Positions 29,486-40,436 are shown, numbered from the stretch's first letter. The stretch is DNA of 64,000 nt from Candidozyma auris (GCF_003013715.1 NC_072812.1:1178001-1242000); one strand, 5' to 3'. Program-made: numbers and translations. The notes: a model not told the origin generated them from the sequence alone.

Positions 29486-32400
29486 ATGTCTAAAAAGTCC
29501 TCTGCCAGCCGCGAGCGCAAGATGTTAGCTAAGCTAGGCATCGAGGAGAAGCACGAGTATCTACAGAATTACCTCCCCTTGTACCGCAAGATCTCTGATG
29601 CGGTGATTCCTCCACTTCAACTGTCGCTAGAGTTTATTCATGGAGGGACCCACGACGATAGCAGTGACCATAGTGACGCTCAATCTAGGTATATGGATGC
29701 AGACGACGGCAAAACAAGAAATGGGCATAACGGAGAGCGGCAGAACATTGAGCCTCACGAGGACGATAGCTTCGATGTGGCCATGCCATTGGGAGAGGAG
29801 CACGCCTCAAACTCGTTCCTCAATACGTTGACCATGGCCAATGTGTACGCTGGTGTGGGCTCACTCAAGAACTTGAAGAACCTATTGAGCGACCTTTCGA
29901 ACCCGAGCTGGCTCGATCACAAGGGAGGTCGTCTTGTGGGTTACTCAATGTACAGCAGCGAATCAGAAGATGAAGATGAGGCTGATCACGATGGGTCTCT
30001 GGGCAAGAACGACGATACGGAGAGGGACGACAAATATGCGCTTTCAGATAAACCAAGCCCAACGAAGAAGACTGCTCAAAAGCCAGCACCAACTAGTACA
30101 ACTATGGCATCTAGTACCACCGAGGCATCCACGGCAACGGAGGCATCTAGCACCACGAAATCGTCATATACTACCAAGGCGTCTAGCACGACAAGTGCTG
30201 CAAAAGCGGATCCCACAGACGTTGATGAAGAAGAGGACGCAGCTGGCTGTGCCCAACCCAGCACTACAGTTCCACTTGTCCTTGACGAAACGATCACCTT
30301 ACAAGACTCGACGGCAGAGTCGTTTAAGCCCACTCTCGAGCCAGAGCCACCTATAGATGCTACAGTAGGAACTGGATTCCTTTATGATGCGTTCGAATTG
30401 CCGCCAGAATCAGATTGGACGCCTTGGCAACATTCAGTCATGAAGAGGCTTGATATAACACCATTGAAAGAAGTGGTTTTAATTAAGTTTAAAGAACAAA
30501 GCCCGTCAAAAACTGATGTGGAGCTGAGCATCCGCCAAAAGCTTACTTGGATCATTGGCGACCGCATGAGGAAAACCTTTGAGCTCAAGTCCTCGGACAC
30601 TTTTTATGCTAACTTCGACTCGTGGCTTCTACGCGACGTGCTTTTACAGGGACAAATTATCCTATCTGAGGACGCAGTCTGCTTCTACTCCTTGCTTCCT
30701 GGTACAATGGACCATCAATCTGATCAACAAGAGAACCCTGATCTAGCTCTCTACGAGGGAACATTAGGCATGAAAGTGGGTGAAGGGCTCCTTTTGTCCA
30801 ACACCCATCGATTCTGGGCTGTGTTGAGGCCAGAAACGTTGAGCTTCTACACATCATCAACTGATATGTATTTTCCTGAAAAGGTCGTTGACTTGAGAAA
30901 TGCTTTGTACTGCGAGCTTTCTAAGGATCCAGCGCAGCCATCTAGTCCTCCTCCAGGGTCCGCTGAAGGGGTGGCTTCGCCGAAATCAAGAGGGTCGTTC
31001 TCTCGTGATTCCTTTTATCTCTCGACGGCTAGCATTCTGCCTTCGCAACCGGGCTCAGAAACTTCCAGTATAAACGAAGCAGATCTCGAGGAAGCTTCTG
31101 AAGAGATGCTGACAGGTGTTTGGTTTAAAGTTGTCTGCACTAACAAGACTTATCGTTTCCAAGCAGGTAGCTTGTTTTCTGCACGCCACTGGTATAACAG
31201 CATTACGAAAGCGATCTTCCAACTACACAACTGTAATGCTCGCCGAGAAGTTTTGCACAAAATTCCCTTCACCCAAATTGTGGAATACCAGAAAAACTTT
31301 GTGCTTGCTGATGCGATGACAGGTGCAGATAACAGTGAGGATAATGAGACTCCAATATCATTTTCCATCAAGTATGTCTCTCCACACGAGCCAGCAAATT
31401 CGAAGTTTAAAGGCAAGTTTGAAGTTGGGAAGCAAGGTCCTTACGAGACCGTACATTTCGTGATGTTTCATATGGGGAAGGACTTTGCTGATACTTTTGG
31501 AAACTTGTATGATAAAAATAAATCTCAGAGGCACGAGTCTCAACGTACATTGAATCAGAGAGTCAAAAGAAGGGCGAAAATGGTGTTTAATGACGATGTC
31601 CCATCAAGTTCACAGAACATGCCTTCACTAACCACTCTTCAACCTGATTATGCGTCAGCAAATTCGCTTGTCGACAAGATTGCTAAAGTGAACGATCGTA
31701 TCATTCAAAATAAACTCAATGAAGCCTCAAGTTCCGGGAATTTTTCAGATGACGAGATCTCAACTTCTGAAGGGAACGAGAGAATCAGGAGCATGGCTAA
31801 ATTACTTGGAATAAATAAGCTACCGAAAATCGAGTGCGAAAGCTCGGGCAGCTTGAGTCCAAAGAGTATAAGAGCTGCGTGGGAAAGCCGACAATCAATA
31901 AGCGATGCAATAAATAGTCCTCTCCAAGAGGACGGGGTCTTTTTGCAATTACCAAAGCCGTTTTCATTGAGCACATTAAAGAATCTCAATCTAAACATGA
32001 TTTTGAGTAAAAGAAGTTTCGCTGATATTGAAAAAAGACTAATAGCTATGGATGAAAGTAACCCTCTTGAGCGTTCCAACACTATGACCAACGTTACTTT
32101 TACAGAATCATACAAAGAATTTGCGGAAAGTATCAGTGAACTTACCATCAGTGATGGGGATAAGAAGAGTAAGCATGAGGCGCCGAAGAAAAGTAAATTT
32201 GATACGCTTAAAAAGAAGGTGAAAACAGTCTCTGGTATGGGCGGCGTATGGTCTGCGAATCCAGATCACTACATCAAGCTTGATGACGTTGAAGATGATA
32301 AGTATTACGTGAAGAATGCAAGTGAAAGAGAAAATAACGAGAAGCGTTTCCGAAAGCACTTCTCTCTCAATTCGGACTCCAAGCTAGTCGCAACGTACCA

Positions 32401-34456
32401 TTGTCATCTCAAGCGATCAATTCCAGTGTATGGAAAGCTTTATCTCGGTAGTGACAAGTTATGTTTCCGAAGCTTGATACCAGGAATATCAACGAAGATG
32501 ATACTCCCACTCAAAGATATTGAGAATTGTGCTAATGAGGGCGGCACAAACTTCAAGTATTCTGGTCTTATTGTTACGGTTCTGGGAATGGAGTCTTTGA
32601 TCCTAGAGTTTGGGTCGCAAAAGAGCAGAAATGACTGCCTGACAATGATTTTGCAACAATTAGAGATCATTCACGCCGATGAGTCCTGGGCACCAAAGGC
32701 TCATGAATGGGGTGTGGCTGCAAAGTACAGGGACCCTTCGCAAAAAGAAGACATGATAATGAGATCAAATCATCAGCTGAGAGAGCGTGATATCGCCTTA
32801 GCTAAGGCAAAAATCCGTATCGCTAGATTAAGACATCTCGAAGATAGAATCAGCACAGCGTCCGGTATTGAATTCCCTCTTATCTTTGAAGACTCGTTGT
32901 TTTACCAAACGGAGGTAAGACCTGCAAAGTCATACAATATCACCTTATTGACAATTGGTTCAAGGGGTGATGTTCAGCCTTACATTGCTTTGGGAAAAGG
33001 TCTCTTGAACGAAGGACATTCTGTCACGATTGCCACGCATTCTGAGTTCAAAGATTGGATTGAAAAACATAATCTTATATTTAAAGAGATTGCGGGTAAT
33101 CCAGCTGAACTCATGTCATTGATGGTTACTCATGGCTCAATGTCTGTTGGGTTTATCAAAGAAGCAAGTTCAAAGTTCAGAAGTTGGATCACCGAGTTGC
33201 TTGACACCAGCTGGACTGCTTGTCAAGAAGCGGACATTCTTATTGAAAGCCCCTCAGCAATGGGAGGTCTCCACATTGCGGAGGCACTTGGAATTGCCTA
33301 CATGAGAGCCTTTACAATGCCATGGACACGTACAAGGGCTTACCCACACGCTTTCATTGTTCCGGACTCCAAACGTGGAGGTTCGTATAATCTTTTAACA
33401 CATGTCATGTTCGAAAATGTCTTCTGGAAAGGTATTTCAAGCCAAGTGAATAAGTGGAGAGTCGAAAAATTGGGTCTTTCTAAGACAAATTTGTCTAAAA
33501 TGCAACAGTATAAAGTCCCTTTCTTGTACAACATCTCACCCTCGATATTTCCGCCATCTGTTGATTTTCCGGAATGGGTGAAGGTGACAGGCTACTGGTT
33601 TTTAGATGAGGGCGATGCCAACTATGAGCCACGTAAAGAATTGGTGGAGTTTATCAATTCGGCGACACAGAATAATGAAAAGATTGTGTACATCGGATTC
33701 GGTTCTATTGTTGTCAGTGACGCGAAAAGCTTGACCAAGGCTGTTGTTGAAGCCGTGGAAGAGCTGGGTGTGAAGTGTATCTTGAACAAGGGATGGTCTG
33801 ATAGGCTTAGTAAAGACAAAGGTGAGATCGAGATAGAGCTTCCACCACTGATTTACGATTGTGGCCCTGTCCCACATGACTGGCTTTTCCCAAAGGTAGA
33901 TGCTGCTGTACATCATGGAGGATCGGGAACAACGGGTGCTACACTCCGAAGCGGTACTCCGACAATAATTAAGCCTTTTTTTGGAGATCAGTTTTTCTAT
34001 GCCTCCAGAATTGAGGACTTGGGCGTGGGTATTGCGCTTAAAAATTTGAATCTGAAGTCGCTTACCAAAGCACTCAAGCTGATCACCAGAGAAACAAAGT
34101 ATATGGAGATGGCTAAAGCGGTAGCACACTCCATGGAACACGAAACAGGAGTCTTGACAGCCATTGACGCAATCTACTCCGAACTCGCATACTCCCGTTC
34201 GCTTATGCTTACAGTTAGATATAATACCGAAGCCAGAAGAGACGACAGATCTGGTATTCAGACACCCGTTGTTGATGAGGAAGACTACTTTATGGAGGAC
34301 GATGATAGCGATGACGATATTAGCGACGATGAAGATGACAGTGAGATGAGTGATCAGAGTGAGGATGAATGCAGTGAATCTGAATCCAAGATTAACAAGA
34401 AGAAGACGAAATTGTGCCCACTAAGCTCGAACAGACAGAAAGAGAAGAGCACATAA
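29486..34456 (+). CDS. ATG26: Sterol 3-beta-glucosyltransferase
   Basis: 1656 aa, longer than S. cerevisiae Atg26 (1198). It transfers glucose from UDP-glucose to ergosterol; in some yeasts it is needed for pexophagy. The order is an acidic N-terminal extension with a Ser/Thr/Ala repeat, a GRAM domain (about 360-420), PH domain (about 425-600), a disordered linker, a second GRAM (about 950-1030), and the GT1 glucosyltransferase. The last starts at TIGSRGDVQPYIALG (about 1155) and has the donor-site HHGGSGTTGATLRSG near 1476. The C-terminus is a very acidic Asp/Ser tail. Single exon, same strand as MET2. Confidence 0.93.
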   Translation: MSKKSSASRERKMLAKLGIEEKHEYLQNYLPLYRKISDAVIPPLQLSLEFIHGGTHDDSSDHSDAQSRYMDADDGKTRNGHNGERQNIEPHEDDSFDVAMPLGEEHASNSFLNTLTMANVYAGVGSLKNLKNLLSDLSNPSWLDHKGGRLVGYSMYSSESEDEDEADHDGSLGKNDDTERDDKYALSDKPSPTKKTAQKPAPTSTTMASSTTEASTATEASSTTKSSYTTKASSTTSAAKADPTDVDEEEDAAGCAQPSTTVPLVLDETITLQDSTAESFKPTLEPEPPIDATVGTGFLYDAFELPPESDWTPWQHSVMKRLDITPLKEVVLIKFKEQSPSKTDVELSIRQKLTWIIGDRMRKTFELKSSDTFYANFDSWLLRDVLLQGQIILSEDAVCFYSLLPGTMDHQSDQQENPDLALYEGTLGMKVGEGLLLSNTHRFWAVLRPETLSFYTSSTDMYFPEKVVDLRNALYCELSKDPAQPSSPPPGSAEGVASPKSRGSFSRDSFYLSTASILPSQPGSETSSINEADLEEASEEMLTGVWFKVVCTNKTYRFQAGSLFSARHWYNSITKAIFQLHNCNARREVLHKIPFTQIVEYQKNFVLADAMTGADNSEDNETPISFSIKYVSPHEPANSKFKGKFEVGKQGPYETVHFVMFHMGKDFADTFGNLYDKNKSQRHESQRTLNQRVKRRAKMVFNDDVPSSSQNMPSLTTLQPDYASANSLVDKIAKVNDRIIQNKLNEASSSGNFSDDEISTSEGNERIRSMAKLLGINKLPKIECESSGSLSPKSIRAAWESRQSISDAINSPLQEDGVFLQLPKPFSLSTLKNLNLNMILSKRSFADIEKRLIAMDESNPLERSNTMTNVTFTESYKEFAESISELTISDGDKKSKHEAPKKSKFDTLKKKVKTVSGMGGVWSANPDHYIKLDDVEDDKYYVKNASERENNEKRFRKHFSLNSDSKLVATYHCHLKRSIPVYGKLYLGSDKLCFRSLIPGISTKMILPLKDIENCANEGGTNFKYSGLIVTVLGMESLILEFGSQKSRNDCLTMILQQLEIIHADESWAPKAHEWGVAAKYRDPSQKEDMIMRSNHQLRERDIALAKAKIRIARLRHLEDRISTASGIEFPLIFEDSLFYQTEVRPAKSYNITLLTIGSRGDVQPYIALGKGLLNEGHSVTIATHSEFKDWIEKHNLIFKEIAGNPAELMSLMVTHGSMSVGFIKEASSKFRSWITELLDTSWTACQEADILIESPSAMGGLHIAEALGIAYMRAFTMPWTRTRAYPHAFIVPDSKRGGSYNLLTHVMFENVFWKGISSQVNKWRVEKLGLSKTNLSKMQQYKVPFLYNISPSIFPPSVDFPEWVKVTGYWFLDEGDANYEPRKELVEFINSATQNNEKIVYIGFGSIVVSDAKSLTKAVVEAVEELGVKCILNKGWSDRLSKDKGEIEIELPPLIYDCGPVPHDWLFPKVDAAVHHGGSGTTGATLRSGTPTIIKPFFGDQFFYASRIEDLGVGIALKNLNLKSLTKALKLITRETKYMEMAKAVAHSMEHETGVLTAIDAIYSELAYSRSLMLTVRYNTEARRDDRSGIQTPVVDEEDYFMEDDDSDDDISDDEDDSEMSDQSEDECSESESKINKKKTKLCPLSSNRQKEKST
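30091..30200 (+). repeat. Ser/Thr/Ala-coding minisatellite inside ATG26
   Basis: Repeats of about 24-27 bp encode variations on ASSTT-[EK]-[AS]S (roughly residues 203-240). Such tracts change length easily; it lies in the disordered N-terminal extension. Confidence 0.7.
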
Positions 34457-34890
34457 TCGAGACACCAGTGCGGCTGCAAAATCTGGAGAAGCAAGTGTGG
34501 ATTTCAACTTTGCGTCGCGATCAACTCGATTAACGAATGGTTTGATGTGTCAATGGTTTATAATATAGTAATGATGATTGCTTGAGGCAGTTTTGATACC
34601 ATTTCATCAGTTTGACTGTAGATCACCATGGTCCTCCCATATGCGTTCCTGCTTGTCGGAGCGTTTCGTACATCAAGTTTGATCACGTGAAATAGAACAA
34701 GGTGAGTAATATCACTAGCATGGTCAACGTCAAGAGAAACGCTTATTTATTACACAAGGTATAAAATATATTAAAACTACAGTTTTTGCGACCACATCCT
34801 TTCGAAGAAAAGCGTCAATTTCTTTCACAGCTTTGCGTTCAAATAAGTGGAAAGTTATAACCTAAATTATTCAGATCAAGGTTGTTCGAC
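34457..34890. other. Intergenic: MET2 promoter
   Basis: A 434-bp region with no gene. It holds a CACGTG site at 34684-34689, described separately, and an AT-rich stretch around 34763-34772. Confidence 0.5.
34684..34689. promoter_or_regulatory. CACGTG (Cbf1/Met4-type) site upstream of MET2
   Basis: TCACGTGA lies about 200 bp upstream of the MET2 ATG. Cbf1-Met4-Met28 control of sulfur amino-acid genes through CACGTG is established in yeasts; occupancy here is inferred. Confidence 0.6.
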
Positions 34891-36288
34891 ATGAAAAACC
34901 CTGTTTTCAAAGATGTTTCGGAAGAGCAGATGAGGAGTAATCCGTACGCAGCAATGGTTCCCGGCCAGACAATTGTTGAGATTCCAAAGTATGAGTTGGA
35001 ATGTGGCGAGACTCTCTACAATTTTCCAGTTGCCTACAAAACTTGGGGTAGACTAAATCGGGATAGAGATAATGTCTTGCTAGTTTTCCATGCTTTTACA
35101 GGATCTTCTGATGTTCAAGATTGGTGGGGACCACTTTTAGGCTCCAACCTTACCTTGGATCCATCAAGATTTTTCATCATTTGCATAAATTTCCTTGGTT
35201 CACCTTACGGCTCTTGCTCACCGATGACAATAGAGAAATCCACTGGGAAGCCATACGGGCCCTTGTTTCCGCTCGTGACAGTCAAAGATGATCTTGGAAT
35301 CCAAAAGTTGATTCTCGATTCTTTAGGTGTCAAGAAGATTGCATGCGTTATCGGTGGATCCATGGGTGGTATGGCTGCCCTTGAATACTCGTCGACATAC
35401 AACAACACCGGTTATGTGAAATGCGTAATTGCATTGGCAACCGCCGGCAGAGCTAGTGCCTGGTGTATATCATGGAATGAAACACAAAGGCAATGTATCT
35501 TCAGTGACCCATACTACGATGATGGGTACTACTATGAAAACCCAAAAGGATTGCGTCCAGATGGTGGATTAGGAGCTGCTAGAATGGCAGCCTTGCTTAC
35601 TTACAGATCGAGAAATTCGTTTGAAAAGCGATTCGGTCGTAAGCTTCCCTCGGAAGACCAATCCAATAAGGGTGGGGGTGAGAGCATCAGGCTCCCGAAG
35701 AATAAGGAGGAAGAGAATTGGTTATTGCATAATGAAGGCTACAAAAGATCCAGAAGTGCTTCCACCAATTCAGTTTCTGCGGAGAAGCCTCAAACTTACT
35801 TCACAGCACAATCGTATTTGCGATATCAAGGAGATAAATTCGTCAAACGGTTCGATGCCAACTGTTATATTTCCATTAGCAGGAAGCTTGATACGCATGA
35901 CTTGACAAGAGGACATGTCGACAGTGATGTCAACGACGAGGACCCCTTGCCTAAGTATCTCGAATCTTTGACAGCACCACATCTTATCATAGGGATTCAA
36001 TCGGATGGTCTTTTTACCTATGGCGAACAACAGCTACTAGGCGATCACATCCCCAACAATGTCTTGAAAAGATTGGAATCTCCAGAAGGTCATGATGCTT
36101 TTCTTCTCGATTTCGAAATAGTGGATCATTATTGTCAGGAGTTTTTGCGTGAGCAACTTCCAGAATTCTACGACGAGTCATCTGGAAAAGTTGACATTTT
36201 CCATGACTGGGCTAATCATGTTGTCTCTGTCGAAAATGGAGGTGACTCTGTGTTTGGTGAGGCTGAAAAGAATATCACGAACTGGTAA
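34891..36288 (+). CDS. MET2: Homoserine O-acetyltransferase
   Basis: 465 aa from the ATG at 34891. It makes O-acetylhomoserine from homoserine and acetyl-CoA, the entry to methionine and cysteine synthesis. Alpha/beta-hydrolase fold: oxyanion and substrate segment NFPVAYKTWG, nucleophile elbow GGSMGG (Ser157), and the C-terminal catalytic His401 in EGHDAFLLD. A Lys/Ser-rich insertion at about residues 245-300, common in fungal Met2, separates the lid from the C-terminal part. An upstream in-frame extension has no ATG. Promoter CACGTG fits sulfur regulation. Confidence 0.94.
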   Translation: MKNPVFKDVSEEQMRSNPYAAMVPGQTIVEIPKYELECGETLYNFPVAYKTWGRLNRDRDNVLLVFHAFTGSSDVQDWWGPLLGSNLTLDPSRFFIICINFLGSPYGSCSPMTIEKSTGKPYGPLFPLVTVKDDLGIQKLILDSLGVKKIACVIGGSMGGMAALEYSSTYNNTGYVKCVIALATAGRASAWCISWNETQRQCIFSDPYYDDGYYYENPKGLRPDGGLGAARMAALLTYRSRNSFEKRFGRKLPSEDQSNKGGGESIRLPKNKEEENWLLHNEGYKRSRSASTNSVSAEKPQTYFTAQSYLRYQGDKFVKRFDANCYISISRKLDTHDLTRGHVDSDVNDEDPLPKYLESLTAPHLIIGIQSDGLFTYGEQQLLGDHIPNNVLKRLESPEGHDAFLLDFEIVDHYCQEFLREQLPEFYDESSGKVDIFHDWANHVVSVENGGDSVFGEAEKNITNW

Positions 36289-36516
36289 ATTGCACCCATG
36301 TACATCTGTTAGCATTGAGACTCGTAACAGCTTACAACAAAGCACTGCGAATCCCGAACCAATTAAAACCCTGTATAACATTGGTAGAATAGAATCACAG
36401 GCAAAGCATTTCCGATAGAGTAAATCATGTATCCTCACTCCATTTCAAAGTTCAAATGCAAGTAAATCACTCTGCAGTCGCATCAACTAAAGCACATCTC
36501 ATCAAGCAAGCAGAGA

Positions 36517-37386
36517 ATGCTCCTATTGAAAAAATCCAAGACTCCGGAAATCCAAATTAGCGGCAATGCTCCAATCGAAAGGCTCAGTGTCATTTCCACA
36601 GAGAGCAATCTTGACTTTGACAAAATGCTACGTAGCTCGTTCTACTACGAGGTGTCTAACTTTAATGGCTTTCTTGAACTTTTGCAGCAGCTCGCTTCCT
36701 TTTCCTTCTGGCTCCAATTGACTAAGGGAGACTCGTGTCTCGTTATTGATTCTCAAAACCCGAACAGAATCGATCTCCATCTCAGTGAGCACGACCTCAC
36801 TCTGAACAACTACATTACACGATACCTCAAATTCACAAAGCAGAGTCCGATGAAGGCAATGGGGGATACCAAGTCGTATTATAGAACGAGCATGACGTAC
36901 GACGATTCCAAGACAACCAAGGACCATAGAGACTTTCGATTTCTTCTCGACAGAGTCTTTAGCGATGCATTATTGAGGTTGTCACTGAAAAGCGCTGTCA
37001 CCCTCCTAGAAAATCATAGACAAACTCCCAACGTTATGTCTTTACAGATTAATGAACGTGCAGATTTAAGTCCACTCAAAGCCGATCACATTGATGAATC
37101 GCACGATTTCTACGAATATCTCAGTCTTCTCCATTTAAATAAAGTGCCTGAAATTTCCAGGAGCGAGTATGAAAAAGTTACCAGTATGTACGAGGTACCA
37201 GCAATTGGCCCAAGCGGAAATTCTCCAAAGCACTTATTTCTATTTGCATTCAAATTTGTTCATCCCGCAGTTCTTCAAGAAGTTGTGATAAAAGACTCCG
37301 TCATTTCCACTTTGTCAAATACAAAGCTGAAACACCGACTCTCGTATCGAAGTGCTTCAGGGCTCTACACTTGGATGCTCGCATAA
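36517..37386 (+). CDS. Unrecognised conserved-looking protein
   Basis: 289 aa, single exon, good ATG. I do not recognise it. It has no signal peptide, membrane span or familiar motif. The composition is globular with alternating hydrophobic strands and helices (FNGFLELLQQLASFSFWLQL, DRVFSDALLRLSLKSAVTLL, PKHLFLFAFKFVHPAVLQEV). The middle (about 110-145) is polar and Ser/Thr/Lys/Asp-rich. It lies 228 bp after MET2 on the same strand and converges on the zinc-cluster gene. Coding is supported by length and sensible amino-acid use only. Confidence 0.65.
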   Translation: MLLLKKSKTPEIQISGNAPIERLSVISTESNLDFDKMLRSSFYYEVSNFNGFLELLQQLASFSFWLQLTKGDSCLVIDSQNPNRIDLHLSEHDLTLNNYITRYLKFTKQSPMKAMGDTKSYYRTSMTYDDSKTTKDHRDFRFLLDRVFSDALLRLSLKSAVTLLENHRQTPNVMSLQINERADLSPLKADHIDESHDFYEYLSLLHLNKVPEISRSEYEKVTSMYEVPAIGPSGNSPKHLFLFAFKFVHPAVLQEVVIKDSVISTLSNTKLKHRLSYRSASGLYTWMLA

Positions 37387-37556
37387 TTCATAAAATTGTC
37401 TATGTACATGTAATAAGCTGCACAAAATTGAATAGTACACATGTCTTTCGTCATTGAATAGTCGTCAGAATGCTAACAATAAAAATTAAAATAAAAAGTC
37501 AAAGGCAAATAGCATCGCAAATAAATAAATAGTATTGAAGGGAAAACAATCTGATA

Positions 37557-40436
37557 TCATGGGCCCAGCCTGATAATTTCTTCGAGATTCTGTGAGTCTA
37601 AAAAGCTCAAATTTTCTGGCGCAGTCTCTCCTGTCAAATCAATGTTATCGAATGCGGTATCCCAGTTGTCAAATATGAGGTGGTCAAAAGTTCCCAATCC
37701 GAAGTCGATCTCCATAGACGGTGGTGTACGTCCATATAGGTTGCTGATGGATCTATCTGGTTTTTCGGACATCATCAGCATCCATAAGTGATCAATTTCT
37801 TGAGACTGGTATGGTACATTGATGTTGATGTTTGGACCAACAGAAGGAAGTTTCGAGTTGTAGGTAACATTGAGTGGTGCCTCGTCGGCTGTATTCGGCA
37901 AAGTGACTTCCGTGTTGACAGTAGACGCACCGTCTGGCTGAACTTCATGCTGATCACTATTTGGATCTGGAGCCGTCGCCCTAGGATTTCTAACTTTTTC
38001 CAATGCACTTTGAAGAATCTCATTAAGATCTTCAAGCATCTCATTGGAAAATTTCATATAGCATTCCTTTCCCTTACTCCAGTTCAAGTAGAAATCAGTT
38101 CCGTTGAATGTTTGTCTTAAGACAGCTTGGGCTTTCACGCACCTCCAACTATAGTAGTACCTGCTACATAATGTGGACGATGTATCCGTGATGACCCTCA
38201 AGCACCTATAACCCAAATTATATGTCCGCTGAATGAGCTCGTAACGTGCTTTGTAATCCGGGTCTGTCAAAAGGCTGCTGTTGTGAGTTGGGAGGGCCTC
38301 AAAAAATAGCACCGAAAATCTTGCCCTTGCCATAATCGATGCAAGCACAATCATGCACTTATGAGCAAGAGTTTGAAATGACGGATATGTGATTAGATCA
38401 GTAGTACCCTCGAAAAACTTGGCGCTATTCTCGATAAAGTCCTCGCAGAATGGCATTGTATTGTACACTGCCACCACGATAACTTTCTTTAGATAGAAAT
38501 AAGCCAAGTCAAAGTTATTCTTTTTCTCATAGTAATTAAACAAATGGAAATTGATACTAAGGAAAAAATAATTCGCTTGGAAGAATATTTTTGTTCTCCA
38601 GACATTAGCTCTTTTCTCTGCCAATGATTGCTCCTGTTTTATCGCGTCCTTGAAATCGGTCAACTCTTTGACAAAGTCGACCTCCAAGTCATTAAGTTTA
38701 CTTGTCAAATTCGGCATAGGAATGGAGGGAATAGAGACAATAAACTGAATCGCATTGTTCAATGGGGTATAGCCTAATTCAAGTCTCGAGAACGTCTCTA
38801 TGACGATCCTCTCGGCCTCTGGATTCCTCAAATTCTCATTTCCAGGTTTATGGTATGGAGGCTTCGTATCAAACAGATTTTTGCTTATGCATACTGGAGT
38901 ACCGTTAGAGAGGGCACCGTTTAAGTCGAAGATTAACAAGTAGTACCAGATCTTCCTGCAAAGATTGTTGATTCTATCATTTCTAAGGGGATGCGCCTCA
39001 AAATTATCAGGATCACGATGTAAGCCTAAACTGATTGCCATGTTGACCAATAATGCGGTGTATGATTGCGAATGTGAGTCTTCTGGTACCTCGCCATTTT
39101 CCGGTGAGTACATGTAATATAGCTTGATGTACAACGCCAATTGAATTATCGGGAGTGAGCAGTATCGCAAAAAGCTGAATTGCTGCAAACAACCTTCGGC
39201 TATTCCTAAAATATCCATGTCAATTGGGTTTTCCATTAGATATCTCTCTATTTGAGCCTCTGGTGAAGGGTCGATCGAGTTGAGTTTGGCTTCATTTTCA
39301 GCTTGCTTATTGGAAAATAACGTCAAATACGCGAATCGAAGAAATAGAACAAGCATCCCTAGCTGTGGGAAGTCTGTCTTCTTCTCGACATTGAGCTTGT
39401 CGATCTTGACCTCTTCGTATGTTCTTGGCCCTAAAATTCGTTCCATATGATCGAGAAAATCCATCTCATCGACGAAAGGGAAGTATACCACGACTCTATC
39501 GAAGAAACGATCGAGCAAAAGCCAAATGACTTTTTTGTTTGGTAAGATTAACTCGATCTTGTCAAGAAGATGCAATGAAGAGTCGAGGCCCCCTTCGTAC
39601 GAGGTGAGACCAATAGCCTTCGCTCTTTCGTTGATCCTCTCTTTGTATTTTTGCCTTTCTAGCGGGGTAGAACGCAAATCCTTCACCCACATATCATTGG
39701 AAACATCGCTTTTATAGATCTTGTCCTTGAATAGTTTATCTGATGGTTGAGCTTCACCCTGATCTAGATCCCTCATGAATTGTCTTTTCATTTGAACATT
39801 TCTGTACTGATATGGCAAGATACCGTTAATGGCATTGTCAATCTTTACTAGGGCAATCCAGCTAAGAGGACCATAGTGACGAGGAGAGCCCATACAGTGG
39901 TTGAAAAATGGCAGATAGCGGTTATGAAATGAAAACTCCTCGTTCTCCGATGCATATGGGTGGTATCCAACCAAGTACGAGAGGTCATCAGGCCTACCGC
40001 TCCATATTTGCGAGTCATCAGACGATTTGGACATCTTCACAGAATTCTCGAGCATGGAAATCTTGCGTTTAAGCATCTCCAACTCTGTCTGAACATCTGA
40101 AGGTGTCGACATGGAGCCATTGCGGTTGTCTTGATGGTTTAAGCTTACACCGTCCTGGTCCGGGGAGGTGATCAGCTTGGAGGAAACCGATGGGCTTTTC
40201 TTGATCTGGGGTCTTGTGTTGTTGTAAAAGCCATTCATAATTGTCTCAGCGTAGGTGGACTCATCCGAAGAGCGCCTGACTGGAGGAGAAGAAACAGAGG
40301 GTAAATCCTTTGGGTACTCGCAATTGGGATTGTTGTACTTGACACAGGTGCTGCACGGATTGCCCTTGTCGCATTTTGTTTTTCTTCGCTTGCAAAACGT
40401 GCAAACAGAGGAGTGTCTAGCTCTCCGCTGAGGCAT
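37557..40436 (-). CDS. Zn2Cys6 fungal transcription factor, unnamed
   Basis: 959 aa from the ATG at 40436 (MPQRRARHSSVCTFC); the frame upstream lacks an ATG. The N-terminal zinc cluster has cysteines at 12, 15, 22, 28, 31 and 39 (CX2CX6CX5CX2CX7C) with the basic loop KRRKTK. A predicted coiled coil follows at about 125-145 (ELEMLKRKISMLENSV). The fungal-specific transcription factor domain covers roughly 290-620. The C-terminus is acidic (about 900-959), a likely activation region. It resembles the family of drug- and metabolism-related regulators, but I cannot name the orthologue. It has a very long upstream region shared with GID7. Confidence 0.88.
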   Translation of the reverse strand: MPQRRARHSSVCTFCKRRKTKCDKGNPCSTCVKYNNPNCEYPKDLPSVSSPPVRRSSDESTYAETIMNGFYNNTRPQIKKSPSVSSKLITSPDQDGVSLNHQDNRNGSMSTPSDVQTELEMLKRKISMLENSVKMSKSSDDSQIWSGRPDDLSYLVGYHPYASENEEFSFHNRYLPFFNHCMGSPRHYGPLSWIALVKIDNAINGILPYQYRNVQMKRQFMRDLDQGEAQPSDKLFKDKIYKSDVSNDMWVKDLRSTPLERQKYKERINERAKAIGLTSYEGGLDSSLHLLDKIELILPNKKVIWLLLDRFFDRVVVYFPFVDEMDFLDHMERILGPRTYEEVKIDKLNVEKKTDFPQLGMLVLFLRFAYLTLFSNKQAENEAKLNSIDPSPEAQIERYLMENPIDMDILGIAEGCLQQFSFLRYCSLPIIQLALYIKLYYMYSPENGEVPEDSHSQSYTALLVNMAISLGLHRDPDNFEAHPLRNDRINNLCRKIWYYLLIFDLNGALSNGTPVCISKNLFDTKPPYHKPGNENLRNPEAERIVIETFSRLELGYTPLNNAIQFIVSIPSIPMPNLTSKLNDLEVDFVKELTDFKDAIKQEQSLAEKRANVWRTKIFFQANYFFLSINFHLFNYYEKKNNFDLAYFYLKKVIVVAVYNTMPFCEDFIENSAKFFEGTTDLITYPSFQTLAHKCMIVLASIMARARFSVLFFEALPTHNSSLLTDPDYKARYELIQRTYNLGYRCLRVITDTSSTLCSRYYYSWRCVKAQAVLRQTFNGTDFYLNWSKGKECYMKFSNEMLEDLNEILQSALEKVRNPRATAPDPNSDQHEVQPDGASTVNTEVTLPNTADEAPLNVTYNSKLPSVGPNININVPYQSQEIDHLWMLMMSEKPDRSISNLYGRTPPSMEIDFGLGTFDHLIFDNWDTAFDNIDLTGETAPENLSFLDSQNLEEIIRLGP

